From assembly GCF_013409995.1 (NCBI RefSeq), contig NZ_JACCBX010000008.1:169894-233893 (forward strand): a DNA stretch of 64,000 nucleotides, read 5' to 3'. A program made the translations under genes and the position numbers. Positions 35,272 to 43,415 of this stretch are shown one piece after another. The DNA is from Neobacillus driksii. Lineage in GTDB: Bacteria > Bacillota > Bacilli > Bacillales > Cytobacillaceae. The notes beneath the pieces were generated by a model. It did not search any database. It was not told where the DNA came from and saw only the letters and a program-made list of their open reading frames with translations. How positions within the stretch are numbered: the stretch's first letter is position 1; the number at the start of each line of letters is the position of its first letter.

Positions 35272-36333
35272 CTACTGCTTCGATTCATTTTCCTTTTCCC
35301 ACTTTGCCACTTCTTCACGAACAATCGGTGCTACTTCTTTTCCTAATAGTTCGATGGACCTCATTACATCCTCATGCTGCATGGTACCGACTGGGCAGTG
35401 GAGCATAAACCGTGTAACTCCTACATTCTTGCGAAGGTTAATGATTTTTTCAGCCACGAATTGTGGATCCCCTACATACAAGGCTCCATGTAAACTGCGA
35501 GCCGCATCAAAAGTCGTTTGGTCGTATCTTCCCCATCCACGCTCACGTCCTAATTTATTCATCGCCTGTTGGGTAGATGGGAAAAACTTCGCCGCCGCTT
35601 CTTCTGTACTTTCTCCAACAAAACCATGTGAATGCGATGCAACTCGAAGCTTTGAAGCATCATGACCAGCATGTTCCGCTGCCTTCTTATAAAGTTGAAC
35701 TAGCGGTGCAAAATGCTGTGGACTTCCGCCAATGATGGCTAGTACAAGTGGCAACCCGAGCAAACCCGCACGAATAACAGACTCTTGATTACCGCCGCTT
35801 CCAATCCACACTGGAAGTGGATCCTGGACCGGTCTTGGATAAATACCCAAATTATTTATGGATGGCCGGTGTTCACCTTTCCAGGTTACCTTCTCAGACT
35901 TTGTTATTTTTAATAGCAGATCAAGCTTCTCTTCGAATAACTGATCATAGTCCTTTAAATCATACCCGAACAATGGGAAGGATTCGATGAAGGATCCACG
36001 ACCGGCCATTATCTCGGCACGTCCATTTGAAATGGCGTCAAGTGTCGCAAAATCCTGAAAAACTCTTACTGGATCATCAGATGAAAGAACAGTAACCGCA
36101 CTTGTTAACCGAATTCGCTCTGTTTGTGTTGCCGCGGCAGCTAACACGACCGCAGGTGATGAAGCTGCATAATCCTCGCGATGATGTTCCCCTACTCCAA
36201 AGACATCCAGCCCAACCTGATCTGCTAGGACAATTTCCTCCACCACTTCACGTATCCGTTGTGAATGACTAATAACCTTACCGGTTTCAACATCCGGTGT
36301 AGTTTCTACAAACGTACTTAATCCTATTTCCAC
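35272..36333 (-). CDS. Luciferase-like (LLM) monooxygenase, paralogue of the 3.7-kb gene
   Basis: A 353-residue FMN-dependent TIM barrel with VFGVGEHHREDYAASSPAVV and AEIMAGRGSFIESFPLFGYD, the same branch (Atu2307/SP_0267-like) and exactly the same length as the protein at 3697-4758, though clearly diverged. The GTG at 36333 lies seven bases after AGGAGG. It is monocistronic. A 52-base repeat array begins about 125 bases upstream of its start. Substrate unknown. Confidence 0.85.
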   Translation of the reverse strand: MEIGLSTFVETTPDVETGKVISHSQRIREVVEEIVLADQVGLDVFGVGEHHREDYAASSPAVVLAAAATQTERIRLTSAVTVLSSDDPVRVFQDFATLDAISNGRAEIMAGRGSFIESFPLFGYDLKDYDQLFEEKLDLLLKITKSEKVTWKGEHRPSINNLGIYPRPVQDPLPVWIGSGGNQESVIRAGLLGLPLVLAIIGGSPQHFAPLVQLYKKAAEHAGHDASKLRVASHSHGFVGESTEEAAAKFFPSTQQAMNKLGRERGWGRYDQTTFDAARSLHGALYVGDPQFVAEKIINLRKNVGVTRFMLHCPVGTMQHEDVMRSIELLGKEVAPIVREEVAKWEKENESKQ

Positions 36334-36458
36334 AAAATTGCCTCCTACTTATAAATGTTCCATAGCCAAATTAGTAAATGTCTAATTCCTTATTCTAAAA
36401 TCGCTATAGTGCCACTGTCACTACTCGAAGTGTATCATAGTGATTATGTATCGTGCTA

Positions 36459-36842
36459 GGCAATGAACTTGCTACTATGAGGACATTTTCCCATGTTCCT
36501 AAGATTTCGGGCTTCATGAATGATTCATGAGGACCATCTTTTCAAATTCCTTTTCATTTCAGGCTTCATGAACACTTCATGAGGACCATTTCCCCGAAAT
36601 TCCTTTCATTTCAGGCTTCATGAACACTTCATGAGGACCATTTTCCCGAAATTCCTTTCATTTCAGGCTTCATGAACACTTCATGAGGACCATTTCCCCG
36701 AAATTCCTTTCATTTCAGGCTTCATGAACACTTCATGAGGACCATTTTCTCGCAATTCCTTTCATTTCGGGCTTCATGGACACTTCATGAGGACCATTTT
36801 CCCACCCCCCTTTCATTTCGGGCTCTATTGACACTATAGTTT
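36459..36842. repeat. 52-bp tandem hairpin repeat, array 2 (about 7 copies)
   Basis: Units begin near 36459 (degenerate) and at 36510, 36562, 36614, 36666, 36718, 36770 and 36821, nearly all 52 bases apart. Core: GGCTTCATGAACACTTCATG followed by AGGACCATTTTCCCGAAATT. TCATGAA-CAC-TTCATGA forms a short-loop hairpin in each. The last unit keeps the layout with other bases: CTAT-TGACAC-TATAG. It lies between a TetR gene end and a monooxygenase start. Confidence 0.95.
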
Positions 36843-36870
36843 TTTAACAATCCTGTTAAACTACAAAAAA

Positions 36871-36908
36871 AGAAAGCAGATACAGTATGAATTACTGGTC
36901 TGCTTTCT
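36871..36908 (-). terminator. Terminator after the second TetR gene
   Basis: AGAAAGCAGA and TCTGCTTTCT form a ten-pair stem; the minus strand continues TTTTTTTGTAG. It is about 95 bases beyond the stop at 37004. Confidence 0.75.
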
Positions 36909-37003
36909 AACTATTATTTAAAAATACTATTTAGGTCTTTATGATTAGTATTGTGGTAATAAGATTCAACTTTCTATTTACAACACAAATGTACTTATTA
37001 GTT

Positions 37004-37567
37004 TTAAGAGCCATAATCAATCCCAGACAGTAAATAAGGAATGGATGGTTTAAAAAAATTTTCAGGCGGTATAGTCATACCCTTTCGTTTCCATTCTACA
37101 GAAGCTCCGTAAATCCCCCAACTTAAGATGACAGCATTAATTTTTGATGCTTCCTTATCTTCCGTTGTGGATTGTTTTACTAACATTTTGTAAAAAATGA
37201 TTTCGAGCTGTTCCCTAATGATTCGGGCAATGGTATCTTCGTATCCTCTGTGACAACGATTGGATAATGACTTTTGAAAATTTGTGATCGCTGTGAAAAT
37301 ACGAATGAACGCTTCTTCATTTAATTTGTCAGTCTTGTAGACATCTTCATTTAAATTCACTAACAAAACCTCTGATAATGCCTTCTCTAATAAATCATAG
37401 ATATCTTCAAAATGATAATAAAAAGTGGCACGATTAATCATTGCCTCTGTTGTTATATCCTTTATCGTAATATCCTTAAATTCTTTTTTAGCGGAAAGTT
37501 CAATGAAAGAATCCATAATTAATCTCCGAGTACGCAGAACGCGCGGATCCGTCTTTGATTGAGTCAT
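37004..37567 (-). CDS. TetR/AcrR family transcriptional regulator
   Basis: About 187 residues. The HTH is IMDSFIELSAKKEFKDITIKDITTEAMINRATFYYHFEDIYDLLE in parts, with the RATFYYHF recognition helix. The C-terminal domain has ILSWGIYGASVEWKRKG, typical of Firmicute TetR with a TetR_C domain of DhaS/YfiR style. The ATG at 37567 has GAGGTGA upstream; the longer frame is not supported. Divergent from the DsbA-like and ydhR-like genes, with a palindrome in the gap. Confidence 0.85.
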   Translation of the reverse strand: MTQSKTDPRVLRTRRLIMDSFIELSAKKEFKDITIKDITTEAMINRATFYYHFEDIYDLLEKALSEVLLVNLNEDVYKTDKLNEEAFIRIFTAITNFQKSLSNRCHRGYEDTIARIIREQLEIIFYKMLVKQSTTEDKEASKINAVILSWGIYGASVEWKRKGMTIPPENFFKPSIPYLLSGIDYGS

Positions 37568-37608
37568 TTTTGGTGTCACCTCTGCTTTTTGCGACAATTT
37601 GTTCAATG

Positions 37609-37624
37609 TGTTGTATATACGACA
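37609..37624. promoter_or_regulatory. Likely TetR operator
   Basis: TGTTGTATATACGACA is a 16-base palindrome matched at seven of eight pairs. It lies 42 bases before the tetR start and about 100 before the divergent DsbA-like gene. Confidence 0.55.
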
Positions 37625-37721
37625 TATCGATTGAACTATCGGTATTGGTCACTTTCATTATTTACTAAAATGCATTTATAAAGCAAATACAAAGAACTTT
37701 AAAAGGAGTGAATATCAATTG

Positions 37722-38639
37722 ATGAACAATAATATGATTTGTGACTTAGAGACAGGTGTTTGTGGAACAGGTGGAGAGGAAGTAATGGAAATTGTAGATT
37801 TTAATCAACCAAAAAAATCGATTGAAGTTTATTATGTAACGGACCCCATTTGCTCCCATTGCTGGGCAATTGAGCCCGTTTTACGCCGTTTCAAAGAGCA
37901 GTATGGACACTACTTTAATTTTCTTCCGGTTATGGGTGGATTACTAGAGAAATGGGGTGACGGCCCTGTGGATCCTGCTAACGGCATTTATGGTCCTGCT
38001 GACGTTGCCCCTCACTGGAGGGAAGTTGGAGTACATTCCCGCATGCCCATTGATGGATCACTCATGATTGACAATCCCGTTCAATCATCCTTCCCGCCAT
38101 CCCGTGTATATAAAGTGATTCAAAAAAATCATAACGATGCACTAGCTTATGAATATTTACGACGTGCTAGAGAAGCCCTATTCGCATTTAACCAAAATAT
38201 TTCGGATCCATCCGTAATGATTGAAATTGTAAATAAACTCGGTCTTGATGGAGAAGCGATTGTCAAAGAAGCGGAACAGCCTGCAGGACAACAATTATTA
38301 AATGAAGATTTCGGTCTTGCAAGAAACCTAGGTGTTAGAGGATTTCCAACGATTGTTATGATCAATCAGGAAAATAAAGGGGTAAAAATGGCTGGCGGAC
38401 GCCCATTTGAATCTTATGTCGATGGATTAAAGCAGGTTCTAAACCTGGAAGAACTCCAGCCAAAACCACTACCTTCTCTTTCTAGTTTACTTGAAAAAGA
38501 AAAACTATTATTTTCAAAAGAAATTGAAGTCATGTACGATCTTGAACAATCGGATATTAACGCTTTTGTTGAACAAGAACTCTCACAAGATCGATATCAT
38601 AAGAAAGAAATTCTAGGCGAATCTTATTTTACAAAATAA
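37722..38639 (+). CDS. DsbA/FrnE-like thioredoxin-fold protein
   Basis: About 305 residues. The thioredoxin-fold active site is YYVTDPICSHCW (CxxC at about 44-47); the cis-Pro loop LGVRGFPTIVMI comes near residue 205. An all-alpha insertion lies between. A cysteine-containing leader (MICDLETGVCG) precedes the domain. YjbH/SpxH and FrnE relatives act in the cytoplasm in thiol stress or isomerisation. No signal peptide is present. It forms an operon with the ydhR-like gene (14-base gap), under the divergent TetR. AAAGGAG lies a little far from the ATG. Confidence 0.8.
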   Translation: MNNNMICDLETGVCGTGGEEVMEIVDFNQPKKSIEVYYVTDPICSHCWAIEPVLRRFKEQYGHYFNFLPVMGGLLEKWGDGPVDPANGIYGPADVAPHWREVGVHSRMPIDGSLMIDNPVQSSFPPSRVYKVIQKNHNDALAYEYLRRAREALFAFNQNISDPSVMIEIVNKLGLDGEAIVKEAEQPAGQQLLNEDFGLARNLGVRGFPTIVMINQENKGVKMAGGRPFESYVDGLKQVLNLEELQPKPLPSLSSLLEKEKLLFSKEIEVMYDLEQSDINAFVEQELSQDRYHKKEILGESYFTK

Positions 38640-38653
38640 AAGGAGACTGACTT

Positions 38654-38959
38654 ATGGCATACGTATTACAGGTAGATTTTACAATGAATGGACCATTCGG
38701 AGATGTAATGGCTGCGGAGTTTTCTGGTTTAGCACATAGTATTAATGAAGAAGAAGGATTCATGTGGAAAATTTGGACGGAGAGTCCTGAAACAAACCTA
38801 GCAGGCGGCATTTATATTTTTAAAACAAAAGAAACTGCTGAAAAATACTTAGATATGCACACAAAAAGATTGGCTGGTTTTGGGATAACAGATGTCAACG
38901 CAAAAATCCTTGCGATCAATTCTAAACTTACTGAAATCACGAACAGCCCAGTAAAATAA
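38654..38959 (+). CDS. ydhR: YdhR family mono-oxygenase-like protein
   Basis: A 101-residue dimeric alpha+beta barrel. MAYVLQVDFTMNGPFG and EEGFMWKIWTESPETNLAGGIYIF match YdhR. GGAG precedes the ATG. The family is structurally like cofactor-free monooxygenases such as ActVA-Orf6, acting on quinone-like or polycyclic aromatics, but the activity is unproven. Co-transcription with a DsbA/FrnE-like thiol protein and a TetR regulator fits an electrophile or quinone response. Confidence 0.85.
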   Translation: MAYVLQVDFTMNGPFGDVMAAEFSGLAHSINEEEGFMWKIWTESPETNLAGGIYIFKTKETAEKYLDMHTKRLAGFGITDVNAKILAINSKLTEITNSPVK

Positions 38960-38974
38960 ATCATCGACTAGTGT

Positions 38975-39012
38975 GAACAAAAGCAACTACTCTATTTAAG
39001 TTGCTTTTGTTC
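38975..39012 (+). terminator. Terminator after ydhR
   Basis: GAACAAAAGCAACT and AGTTGCTTTTGTTC form a fourteen-pair stem with a ten-base loop; T-rich tail follows. Confidence 0.9.
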
Positions 39013-39029
39013 ATTTCTGATTGTTTTCT

Positions 39030-39542
39030 TTATTTCATTTTATCTAACGTTACTTCGAATATCATGCATAATAACAGGGTAAAAGGAATTGAAATGAGTA
39101 GTGCTAGAATAGGTCTTGTAAAATGTATTCTAATGACAATAAACATGACTATCACAAATAATAGCGACCATCCGAGATTCCATCCATAATGATAAGAAAT
39201 TGCGCCCAATTTTACAGATATATATTCTAACACAATAAATACTATAACGAAAAATGAAACATAAATGCCCTTTTTATATATATTTGATTTATATGGGTAT
39301 TTCGATAAAAATACCCATGTTGATAATGGCATTCCAACTAATATAAGCAGCAACATTGGGATTATGGAGTAAACTACCCCATTCGGTTCCATCCTCCACA
39401 GTTGATATTTATAACAAAGGATTTCATACAGTGCATTCCCTAGTGCAGCAAATAACATAGAGGGATAATATTTACTCCAATCACGATCTCCAAATTTCAT
39501 GGCCGCAATTATCCATGATATAGAGAGAACGATTGCTACCAT
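39030..39542 (-). CDS. CBO0543-like multipass membrane protein
   Basis: A 170-residue protein with about five helices. DRDWSKYYPSMLFAALGNALYEILCYKYQLWRMEP resembles the characteristic WSRYYPTxLYxxxGDLLYxxLCY segment of CBO0543-type proteins of spore formers. No enzymatic motif is present. AAGGTAGG precedes the ATG. It is monocistronic and of unknown function. Confidence 0.7.
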   Translation of the reverse strand: MVAIVLSISWIIAAMKFGDRDWSKYYPSMLFAALGNALYEILCYKYQLWRMEPNGVVYSIIPMLLLILVGMPLSTWVFLSKYPYKSNIYKKGIYVSFFVIVFIVLEYISVKLGAISYHYGWNLGWSLLFVIVMFIVIRIHFTRPILALLISIPFTLLLCMIFEVTLDKMK

Positions 39543-39627
39543 AACCGAACACCTACCTTACAGGTAGTTTTCCAATAATAGTAAATCTTAAACCCCTGTC
39601 TCTTGTCATAAGTATATCCAATAACAC

Positions 39628-39657
39628 AAAAGCCCTTCTAAACCTGAAGGGCTTTTT
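39628..39657 (-). terminator. Terminator after the CBS gene
   Basis: AAAAGCCCTTC and GAAGGGCTTTT pair around TAAACCT; both flanks support termination. Confidence 0.9.
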
Positions 39658-39713
39658 GTTATTCGTATTTTTTCATTTTTATATGCAATTAACCATTTCA
39701 GTTGAATAAACCC

Positions 39714-40148
39714 TTATTGTTGAGGTGCAGAAGGAGTTGAGATACTTTGTAATGCTTGTTCTGCCTCGTTTGCATATATATTTTGTACTGCTAAATCACC
39801 TAGAGCAACCATTCCTACTATTTGTCCATTTTCGGTTACCGGTAATCGGCGAATTTGCTGCTGTGCCATTAAATCTGCTGCTTGATGCACATCCATATCA
39901 GGTGTACCTTGTACGATTTTCTGTGCTGTCATGACTTCAGATACTGGTGTTTGTGGATTTTCTCCCTGTGCAGTCGTTCGAAGGGTAATATCACGGTCGG
40001 TTACAATTCCAACTATTTCTCTGTTGTTATTTACTACTGGAATAGCCCCGATATTATATTCGCTCATTAATGCGGCAGCTTCCTGTACCGTCTGTGTTGC
40101 GTTAACTGTAACAACATTTGATGTCATGATATCTCTTAATTGCGCCAT
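39714..40148 (-). CDS. CBS domain pair protein (YhcV-like)
   Basis: A 144-residue protein composed of two CBS domains: DIMTSNVVTVNATQTVQEAAALM first, VSEVMTAQKIVQGTPDMDVHQAADLM second. IVGIVTDRDITLR and RRLPVTENGQIVGMVALGDL are the ligand-contacting turns. CBS pairs bind adenosine nucleotides and sense energy state. B. subtilis YhcV has the same size and layout and is linked to stress/forespore expression. GGAGGT precedes the ATG. A Gln/Ala/Ser-rich tail ends the protein. Confidence 0.85.
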   Translation of the reverse strand: MAQLRDIMTSNVVTVNATQTVQEAAALMSEYNIGAIPVVNNNREIVGIVTDRDITLRTTAQGENPQTPVSEVMTAQKIVQGTPDMDVHQAADLMAQQQIRRLPVTENGQIVGMVALGDLAVQNIYANEAEQALQSISTPSAPQQ

Positions 40149-40273
40149 GTAAGTACCTCCAATTATATTTATCCTTTATAGGATGAGGAACATTGGCGAT
40201 ATTATTTATGGTAAATTTTATAAAACGAAATCTCTTCAAATATAGCAGACGATGATTACAAATACCTTTCTTA

Positions 40274-40962
40274 TCATCTAACATATTTTAGACGATCGAC
40301 AATTTTTACTGCTTCTTTAATCGGACCTTTATAAGAAAAGTGATAAACAAATCCATCACTTGTCTCCCAAGAAATGCTAGTGTATGCTTCGCGTCTTGTG
40401 CCTTGAATCGTGATATGCCCATCGTGAATCACTTTGCTTTTTAGCCAATCTGCTTTCTTCATCGCTTTAAACAACTCATCTGCCTGTTGGTATGGCTCAT
40501 CCCCTTTATCCCCATCAAAATGCATGATCCAAGGTCCCCGCTTGGCATAGATGATCGATCTTATCCACGGTTGAATCCATAACGTAACGCCATCTTTCTT
40601 TTTATAAAAAACAAAATCACTCGGTCGCACGCCAGGAGTCATAGTGCCAACATTACCAGATAGTTCTCCGATTTTACTTGACTCTCGCGGATGAAATAAT
40701 GCTGGATCATTTGCCCGATAATGCTTATCCATCGATAAAAAATATATAACATAGCCATTTTCATAGGCTTTTACTTTTACAGCGGTATGCTTCTTTGGCT
40801 TTTTCGATTGTTCTTTCCAATAAGTCGGCAGAAGCACGGGGACCTTTGTATTTCTGGCAGACCTTTTGCAGTCGATCGCAAAAAGGTAACCACTTCGTTG
40901 GGCTTAGAAAATGCGGTGAGAAACAATATACCAATTAGAGATAGTAGAAATAGTTTCTTCAT
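40274..40962 (-). pseudogene. Secreted protein of unknown family, frameshifted
   Basis: The frame starts at 40962 after GAGGG with a signal peptide, MKKLFLLSLIGILFLTAFSK, and runs to LPEIQ before going out of phase. One base added in the TTT at 40851-40853 links GLPE to NTKVPVLLPTYWKEQ and the rest to 40274, giving about 229 residues. The mature part has GNVGTMTPGVRPSDFVFYKK and VTLWIQPWIRSIIYAKRG, suggesting a beta-rich exported domain. No family is recognised. As with four other genes in the window, adding a single base restores the reading frame. Confidence 0.75.
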
Positions 40963-41092
40963 AAATAGCCCTCTTTCATGACAAGTTATAAATTATTATT
41001 TGGAATAACCAAAAGAACTATTTATGAAGATATTTTATGATTTTAATGAATTTTATATAAATTTATGATGCCTGCTCATGCTGTATGGTTGG

Positions 41093-42208
41093 TTACAAAA
41101 TTTCTTTTAACGCTTTTAAGACAATATCTATTTCATCCTTTGTGGTATATCTGCCTAAACTAAAACGAATCGCACCCATTCCGACCTCTTCAGGTACGTT
41201 CATTTCCTTAAGCACTGGTGATAATTCAATACTGCCGGCATGACAGGCGGAACCTGTAGAGGCAGCAAGCTGAGGGACTGCATCCAATAAATCCTGCCCA
41301 ATCCTTCTAACAAAACTGACATTTAGGGTATTCGGTAATCGTTCCTCTTCATGTCCATTTAGCACAACCTGATCGCCAAACGCAGCTTTTAATTGCTGCC
41401 AAAAATAATCAGTCAACTCCTTTTGCTTATTGGTACCTAATTGAGAACCTGCGATTTCACATGCCTTCCCTAATCCGACCGCCAATAAGGTATTTTCAGT
41501 TCCTGCACGAAGTCCGCGTTCATGTCCAGCACCATGAATCAGCGGTTCAAGCTCAATGCAGCCGCGAACGAACAAAGCTCCAATCCCCTTTGGAGCATAC
41601 AGTTTATGACCAGCAATCGTTAGCATATCCACTTTTAACTCATTCACATCCACTGGAACTTTCCCCACGGATTGCGAAGCATCCGTATGAAAAGCAATTC
41701 CATGCTTATCTGCTATCTTCCCAATTTCATTAATAGGCTGCAGGGTGCCTGTTTCATTATTGGAATGCATAATCGTAATTAAGATGGTTTCTTTTGTAAT
41801 CGCCTTTTCAACTTCTTCAGGTGAAACCCTGCCGTATTGATCCACACCGACGTATGTTATCCGCGCTCCAATTTTTTCAAGGAACTTACAAGGATTTATG
41901 ATTGCAGGGTGTTCAATTTTTGAGGTTATAATGTGGTTCCCTTTATGAACGTTTTTAAAATAAAAGCCTTTAAGTGCAAGGTTATTGGCTTCACTTCCAC
42001 CCGAAGTAAAGATTATTTCTCCAGGAGAACCGTTTATAAGGTGCGCAACTTGTTCTCTCGCTTTATGTAATAGTGCTTTCACAGGTTTTCCCGCCCAATG
42101 CAGTGCTGAAGGATTCCCGTAATAATCATTAAGCAGTGGCTGCATCGCGTCAACTACTTCAGGTGCCAATGGTGTACTAGCGTTGTAATCTAAATAAATT
42201 TTTTGCAT
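41093..42208 (-). CDS. Cysteine desulfurase (NifS/IscS-like)
   Basis: About 371 residues of fold-type I PLP enzyme. IYLDYNASTPLAPEV starts the protein, IIFTSGGSEANNLALKG binds cofactor, TIAGHKLYAPKGIGALF has the Schiff-base lysine, and AASTGSACHAGS the catalytic cysteine. The HTDASQSVGK and GTENTLLAVGLG motifs are all intact. These enzymes extract sulfur from cysteine for Fe-S clusters or tRNA thiolation (IscS, NifS, YrvO). No mnmA, nifU or iscR gene is adjacent, so the target pathway is open. The ATG at 42208 is preferred. Confidence 0.9.
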   Translation of the reverse strand: MQKIYLDYNASTPLAPEVVDAMQPLLNDYYGNPSALHWAGKPVKALLHKAREQVAHLINGSPGEIIFTSGGSEANNLALKGFYFKNVHKGNHIITSKIEHPAIINPCKFLEKIGARITYVGVDQYGRVSPEEVEKAITKETILITIMHSNNETGTLQPINEIGKIADKHGIAFHTDASQSVGKVPVDVNELKVDMLTIAGHKLYAPKGIGALFVRGCIELEPLIHGAGHERGLRAGTENTLLAVGLGKACEIAGSQLGTNKQKELTDYFWQQLKAAFGDQVVLNGHEEERLPNTLNVSFVRRIGQDLLDAVPQLAASTGSACHAGSIELSPVLKEMNVPEEVGMGAIRFSLGRYTTKDEIDIVLKALKEIL

Positions 42209-42430
42209 CTGAAAAACCATTCCTTCCGCTGATAAGCTTATATCTAGTTATATCTTATTCTACTAAAAAAAATGGTTTGATAGTTCTAATTTGGTTCTAA
42301 ATAATAACAGGTCCATTTACAGCTTGTACGGAGTACTTTCTGAAATGGACTTTGTTTCAACGGTTTTGGATGAATTCTTTGTTTGTACATTTAGGTTTAC
42401 ATAATTAAATTATGGTTTCACAATTAGAAC

Positions 42431-42586
42431 TTATGATTTTCCCGCTGTTATATCGTTGTATGGCAGGATCAGCTTTCTCACTCTATCGTAGTTCATTGAA
42501 CTAATTTCACGGATTAATCTTGGAATCGCTGCTTCAGGGTATCCATAATCACGAAGCAGCTTTTCCATCTTTTTAGTTTCTTCCAT
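42431..42586 (-). CDS. Uncharacterised 51-residue protein
   Basis: The ATG at 42586 is preceded by AGGAGGAA at good spacing. MEETKKMEKLLRDYGYPEAA and EISSMNYDRVRKLILPYND predict a compact helical protein with a UBA-like three-helix look (a Gly-Tyr-Pro turn after the first helix). No function is known. It is a single gene. Confidence 0.55.
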   Translation of the reverse strand: MEETKKMEKLLRDYGYPEAAIPRLIREISSMNYDRVRKLILPYNDITAGKS

Positions 42587-42750
42587 ACAGGTTCCTCCTA
42601 AATGGTTGTTCATGGTTCAACGAAGTGTCACTCTTACTATTCCCTTAATGATGAAAGAGTTATATGGAAAAATTTTTTCTGTACGGTAAATCCAACTGAA
42701 TAGTTCAGCCATTATTACATAACCTATTTCTGTTTAGGAGGTGAATCATC

Positions 42751-42942
42751 ATGGCAAATAAACAAAATAATAAAGGCGTCGCTGATGGCATTAAAGAAAC
42801 AGCGGGTGCTGCTTTCCATGCAGTTCATAGTGCATTAGAAACAACAGAAAACGTAGCAATGAATGCTGTTGACGCGGCGAAAAACGCTACAGATAATTTA
42901 ACTGGTAACCGAAATGAAAAGGGCCAGCGCAATCAAGATTAA
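42751..42942 (+). CDS. Small hydrophilic Ala/Asn-rich protein
   Basis: A 63-residue protein with eleven-residue-like helical repeats (AAFHAVHSALETTENVAMNAVDAAKNATDNL in parts). The composition (Ala, Asn, Thr, Lys, no Cys or Trp) resembles LEA-like or spore-associated hydrophilic proteins. A perfect TAGGAGGTGA precedes the ATG and a strong terminator follows. No family is firmly recognised. Confidence 0.6.
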   Translation: MANKQNNKGVADGIKETAGAAFHAVHSALETTENVAMNAVDAAKNATDNLTGNRNEKGQRNQD

Positions 42943-42950
42943 GCAAGGAA

Positions 42951-42979
42951 AAAATCCCTTTGAATTAAAGGGATTTTTT
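42951..42979 (+). terminator. Terminator
   Basis: AAAATCCCTTT and AAAGGGATTTT pair around GAATT, followed by T residues. Confidence 0.9.
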
Positions 42980-43009
42980 CTTGGGTATCTTTTACGTTTA
43001 GGTGCTCAT

Positions 43010-43186
43010 TTATTTTGTAATTTTGTAATTTTTATGATTGACAATCGTGATCAGAGGTTCATCCTTATCCTTTGACATACCGTATTGAACCATAACGGAA
43101 TTTTCCCTTACTCCCGTAACTACACCTTCTAAAGAATTCCCATCACGTTTAAAGGAAATCTTATCGCCAACTTTTGCATTAGCCAT
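43010..43186 (-). CDS. DUF2187 (YkvS-like) family protein
   Basis: A 58-residue protein. AKVGDKISFKRDGNSLEGVV, VRENSVMVQYG and the end VNHKNYKITK match DUF2187, a small KOW/SH3-like beta barrel of Bacilli. GAGGTGATAG precedes the ATG. It lies after the ger operon on the same strand with a 70-base gap. Function unknown; the fold suggests nucleic-acid or protein binding. Confidence 0.75.
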   Translation of the reverse strand: MANAKVGDKISFKRDGNSLEGVVTGVRENSVMVQYGMSKDKDEPLITIVNHKNYKITK

Positions 43187-43256
43187 TCTATCACCTCGCC
43201 TATATATTTTCCAAAAATTACAATTAAAATACTAGTGTTCTCCATCAAAGGGATGA

Positions 43257-43412
43257 TTAAAAAATAGTGAAAAAAGGAAGAACGAGGATAGCAAGTGTTA
43301 GAAAAAATACAGCTAGTGCACTTACCTTTTGTTTTTCCTTCCATAGAGTAACACCAAACCCAAAGGTATAGATTGTAATCGCGACTAGAGTACCGATTGT
43401 AAATAATTGCAC
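43257..43412 (-). CDS. gerXD: Small two-helix protein, likely D subunit of the germinant receptor
   Basis: A 51-residue membrane protein, MQLFTIGTLVAITIYTFGFG up to ILVLPFFTIF, with two hydrophobic helices joined by the basic turn WKEKQKVS. Its GTG starts three bases after the gerC stop, with GGGGGAG as ribosome site, so it is translationally coupled. GerA-family receptors of several Bacilli have a fourth gene for a two-helix D subunit (for example gerUD, gerKD) that modulates germination. Position, size and topology all fit. The symbol is generic. Confidence 0.7.
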   Translation of the reverse strand: MQLFTIGTLVAITIYTFGFGVTLWKEKQKVSALAVFFLTLAILVLPFFTIF

Positions 43413-43415
43413 CCG

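Noticed and set aside
36459..36842. Array 2 as a coding repeat protein
   Set aside because: 52 is not a multiple of three and all frames contain stops.
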